A DNA stretch of 18,331 nt from Chrysochromulina parva (Eukaryota > Haptophyta > Prymnesiales > Chrysochromulinaceae), in NCBI GenBank assembly GCA_002887195.1, contig PJAB01000997.1, positions 1 through 18,331 of the forward strand, given 5' to 3'. The notes below the pieces were generated by a model, which worked only from the letters and a program-made list of their open reading frames with translations, did no database searches and had not been told where the DNA came from. Below, piece by piece: positions 15,302 through 18,331 of this stretch (its first letter is position 1; each line of letters begins with the position of its first letter). Position numbers and translations under genes: made by a program.

Positions 15302-17605
15302 CTAGTACCGTGGCGACGTCATTGGTCGTCTTGGGTCGAGCGCCTGTTGCGCAAGTATAAAGCCCCCAGCTTGCTGCAAGCTCGGCCTCCCAGCTTGCTG
15401 CGACCTCGGCCTGGGGCTGTACAGTGGTGTCGGCGGCCACGGTTGCGCTCCGATGAAGTTGTTCGGTGGGTTTCTCGCAAGCGAGGAGTCGGTTCCACGT
15501 GGGCTGATCGGCCTCGACGCAAACGTGGCCGGAGACGTGGTCGGCCTCGACCCCAATGAATGACCAAAGCTTGTGGTCGGCCTCGAGCTGAAGGTCGGCG
15601 GGGACGGCGCGTTAACGGGCGCCCGCAACGACTTGGCTACTGCTGCTGCACTTGTGAGGCTCGCGATCGTTTCGGCAAAGGCTGCTGCTCGTGGGCTCCT
15701 GTCCGACCGGGGGCTCCCCGACCGTGGCGTAGTCGGCGGTGTGGGTGAACCGCTCCCCGACGATGCAGCCGAGAGCGGCGTCGAAGCGCGGCTCGCAAAT
15801 GTTCGCTGTCCCAAAGAAAGGTGGCTTTCTTGCGCTGCCCCCAAGCAAGGTGGCTCCGACCAGTTTCGCCCTGCCCCCATGGTTCCCGTGTCCAATCGAT
15901 GCCCATTGGCCATCACGGCTGGCAGCTTCCGAGGCGACCAGCAGCATGTGCCGCAGCTCACGTCAAGCGACGGCCCCGGCATGGGCAGACCTTGGCCTTG
16001 TGCCTTCTTGAGTTTCATGCGTCGCACAATTTCCTGGGCGATGGCCTCCTTCCCTTCCGGCGTCGGTGTTTGATATCCAAGGATCCACCGCTTCGGCTGG
16101 CCGAAGCCCGCAGCGGCGAGCCGCGGAACGCGTACTTTGCTCCGAAGCTCGCGGGCGGCATTCAAGGCGTCGAGATCGTCTTGCTCCTCGGGCGTAAACT
16201 CTTCCATTGCGGCCAGCAGCGATGGCATTCTTGCGAGCTCAGCTTCCATCTCTTCTTCCTCTCTGCGTTTGTTGTCGTATTTCGGGATACGTTTACCCTG
16301 GCGTTGCTGCTGCGCGAGGAATGCCTTCCGCTCCTCCTCCGGCATCTCCTCAAGCTTCTTCCGCTTCATCTTCTTCTCCTCCTCCTCCTCTGGCTCTGGC
16401 TCCGCGATCATCTCGGCTTCTATCTCCTCCGCCGCCCCCGGGGCTACAGGGGCAGTCCTAGACCTTGCAACTAAGGCCTTCTTCCGCTCCTCCTCTTCCT
16501 CCTCCGGCGACATCACGACGACGGGCGCTGATTGTTCTTCGGGGGCTACAGGTTTCGAGCTTGGGGGTCTGCTGGGGATGGCTTCTTGCGTTTCAAGCTT
16601 CATCTTGCCCGGCTTGGGGATCTTGACCTTGCCGATCTTGTCGATTGGCAACATCTTACCGTCCGGTCCCGTGATGCCTTTGAAGAGCGCTCGCAAGAAG
16701 GTGGCATACTCGAGCGGATCGATAGTCTTGGTCCCTGCGAGAAGGCGCAGGATCGACTGCATGTGAGCGGGACGGCAACGAACGGACGCGGGCCGACGGC
16801 GAAAGGCGAGGGAGAAGCAGCATCAGAAGCAGCAGCGTGCGCAGCACGCACAGACATCGGCCATCTCGAACAGAGAGTCCTTCATACCATCCCGCGACAT
16901 CCCGCCCGCCGCGCTCCCGCCGCACCGCGCTGAGTCCTCCGCCCAGTCCTCCGAAGCGCAATTTTTGGCATCCTGCATGTCGAACTTTTTCACGAGCGCC
17001 TTGTAGAGCCGCACTTGGAGCGCCTCGTACTCAGGAAAGGCCAATGTTCTTTCATGGAGATTTGCAGGTCCCTCCCAAATGATGTCTGTGCAGTAGATGA
17101 GTGTGTCGATGACCAGAGGGTGCTTCCTGAGCTTTAGCCGGGCCTGCCAGGCCGCGCTTGTATTCAGCGCCTCATCGCCCTGCAGCGCCCAATCGTCATC
17201 CTGAGTACCAAGGGTGCCCTGCCTTTTCATGTCCTCCAGTTTTCGTTGCGCCTGTTTGGCGAGCTCTTCAGCAGTCTCGCGCGTGGCCACAACGTTAGTC
17301 GTACCCGCCATCAACTTGAGTTTTGTCAAGTTGAGCCCGTCACTATTCATCAAATTGATACTCTGCGTGGAGCCGACCCACTTTCCTTTCGCGGACGTCT
17401 TCGGTATCGTTGGCGCCTGGGTACGTCTGAGGCGAGGGGCGCCGCCCTGATCCTCGACGCGCTTCTTTGCTCTCTCATTCCATTTCATCATCATCTTTGC
17501 TTGCCATGCGGCCTGGAGAAAGTTGGCCGCAATGTGATCCTCCCGCTCAGGAGCCAGGGCGCGGCCGAGCCGCCCAAAGGCGGACTCGGGATCCTCAGCG
17601 AGCAT
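15302..17605 (-). CDS. IQ/EF-hand-like, coiled-coil-rich protein
   Basis: Exons 16856-17605 and 15302-16756 join in phase 0 to give 734 residues. Residues 26-48 (AANFLQAAWQAKMMMKWNER) resemble an IQ calmodulin-binding helix. Residues 219-285 look like a degenerate EF-hand pair: DWAEDSARCGG, then KDSLFEMAD joined across the splice site to SILRLLAG, then LEYATFLRALFKGI. Residues 330-440 are acidic and helical with runs of Glu and Lys, probably coiled coil. The C-terminal 200 residues are Ser/Pro/Thr-rich with repeated SRPTTS-like words. Proteins of this build are often cytoskeletal or flagellar, but no exact family is recognised. The ATG at 17605 is the first in frame; a 5' exon is possible. 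It is co-directional with the rhomboid gene. Confidence 0.6.
15365..15412. repeat. 24-bp tandem repeat near the 3' end
   Basis: Two copies of cccagcttgctgc-type 24-mers (15365-15388, 15389-15412) differ at about three bases. On the minus strand they give RSQQAGRP and SLQQAGG near the C-terminus of the IQ/EF-hand-like protein. Confidence 0.75.
16757..16855 (-). other. Intron, 99 nt (GTCTGT donor)
   Basis: On the minus strand the donor is GAT|GTCTGT at 16855 and the acceptor is CATGCAG ending at 16757. Joining gives FEMAD|SILRLLAG, a smooth amphipathic helix. A second in-frame pair (donor GTGCGT three bases plus one further in, acceptor CTCGCAG) is possible but breaks the helix. Confidence 0.7.
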
Positions 17606-18331
17606 TTGAGCCAGGGCAAGTTGGGGGCTCCTAGAGCCTTGTTCGCTGACCGGTCTTGTGAGTTTTGCGTGCCGGAACGGCGCTGATTCTCACCGTACCG
17701 GTAAAAAAACACCATCGGTAAAAAAAGACACCGGGGGTACCACGCGTCGAGAGCTTACTGACTTATTATTGACTGCTATGATATGCGAGCGCTGGGGTGG
17801 AATCGAGATGATCGGGGCAATTGCGCATTGCTCATTCTTTTAATCATTGCTTTTACTTTTTCCCTTTCCCACACCCACGGGCAGGTGCGAGGTGGGTTTC
17901 ATCCACGTTTGTTTTTCGACTAGCAACTTTCAATTTGAAAAGTAACGTGCGTCATGGGGCACTCTGCTACATGTTAGGTGCAAGCGTGCAACATGCCTAC
18001 AAGATGCGGATGCGCGTCCCATGTGGTGCCTGGTTCCTTGGTTCCATAGCGTGGGCCGTGGCCGCCGTTGCCGCCCGTTACCGGCGAGCTCCGCTTAAGG
18101 CCCGCCCGGGCCCGCCGCGTGCTGCGTGCATGCCAGGCGTGCATGCGCGGCCCGGCGGCCGTGGAGCGTCAATCAATGGGTAGGCACCACTAGTCGCGGA
18201 CCGACGGGGGCGGGCGCGTTCCCTCGTGGGGCAACTTGATTACGAACTAGGCAGCAGCAAGGCAGTCAAATAATGCACATAATGCAAGGGCACCAATCGA
18301 CAGATCTCGGAACTTAGGCCCCAGATCCGCA
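17606..18331. other. Right-hand spacer, no supported gene
   Basis: These 726 bases upstream of the IQ/EF-hand-like gene should hold its promoter. Two copies of a CGGTAAAAAAA-type word occur at 17699-17732. A T/C-rich run lies at about 17850-17875. From 18050 on the sequence is again very GC-rich, with gtgcatgc words near 18127-18145. An open plus-strand frame (17821-18183) begins only at TTG and has no recognisable domain. Confidence 0.5.
17699..17732. repeat. Poly-A-containing direct repeat
   Basis: CGGTAAAAAAACACC (17699-17713) and CGGTAAAAAAAGACACC (17716-17732) are near-identical words about 95-125 bases upstream of the IQ/EF-hand-like ATG. On that gene's strand they read as T-runs, which may be promoter elements. 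Confidence 0.6.

Noticed and set aside
17821..18183. Plus-strand open frame (120 residues)
   Set aside because: Starts at TTG, spans a T/C-rich run and a GC-rich repeat, and has no family resemblance.

Overview
This window looks like nuclear DNA from a unicellular eukaryotic alga. A GC-rich, secondary-plastid lineage such as a haptophyte is my best guess; a stramenopile is the main alternative. The evidence is eukaryote-specific protein families (filamin repeats, an ADF/cofilin-homology domain, ShKT plus prolyl 4-hydroxylase), three short GT-AG introns (80, 202 and 99 nt, one with a GTGCGT donor), coding GC well above that of some AT-rich spacers, and one protein whose N-terminus looks like a signal peptide followed by an ASAFAP-like plastid motif. 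I see no bacterial operons, rRNA, tRNA, CRISPR array or complete transposon.

Layout, left to right. 1-429: AT-rich spacer full of TATCATG/CATGATA and GATACA words. 430-1950 (+): secretory-type prolyl 4-hydroxylase with four N-terminal ShKT modules. 2673-6677 (-): 1334-residue filamin-repeat protein whose C-terminus resembles the post-RNase H segment of DIRS-type retroelements. 7267-8388 (-): DUF3431-like protein. 8721-9364 (+): two-exon, probably plastid-targeted, GNAT-like protein, divergent from the previous gene. 9670-10476 (-): ADF-H (twinfilin/cofilin-like) protein. 10830-12540 (+): two-exon, probably nuclear protein with a CX2CX6HXC zinc-knuckle-like motif. 12541-13666: gene-free, repeat-rich spacer with a perfect 13-bp hairpin. 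13667-15160 (-): divergent rhomboid protease. 15302-17605 (-): two-exon IQ/EF-hand-like, coiled-coil-rich protein. 17606-18331: no supported gene.

The genes do not form one obvious pathway. Three of them (filamin-repeat, ADF-H, IQ/EF-hand-like) plausibly act at the cytoskeleton, two (P4H, DUF3431-like) on secreted or glycosylated material, and two (rhomboid, GNAT-like) in membranes or plastid. Neighbours are arranged as convergent and divergent pairs. The two divergent spacers each hold a perfect palindrome with the same 8-bp core, TACATGTA.

The observations most worth following are the retroelement-like domain on the filamin protein, the paired palindromes in the divergent promoters, the perfect hairpin downstream of the zinc-knuckle gene, and the altered active-site surroundings of the rhomboid. 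All family assignments come from reading motifs by eye. No database search was possible.
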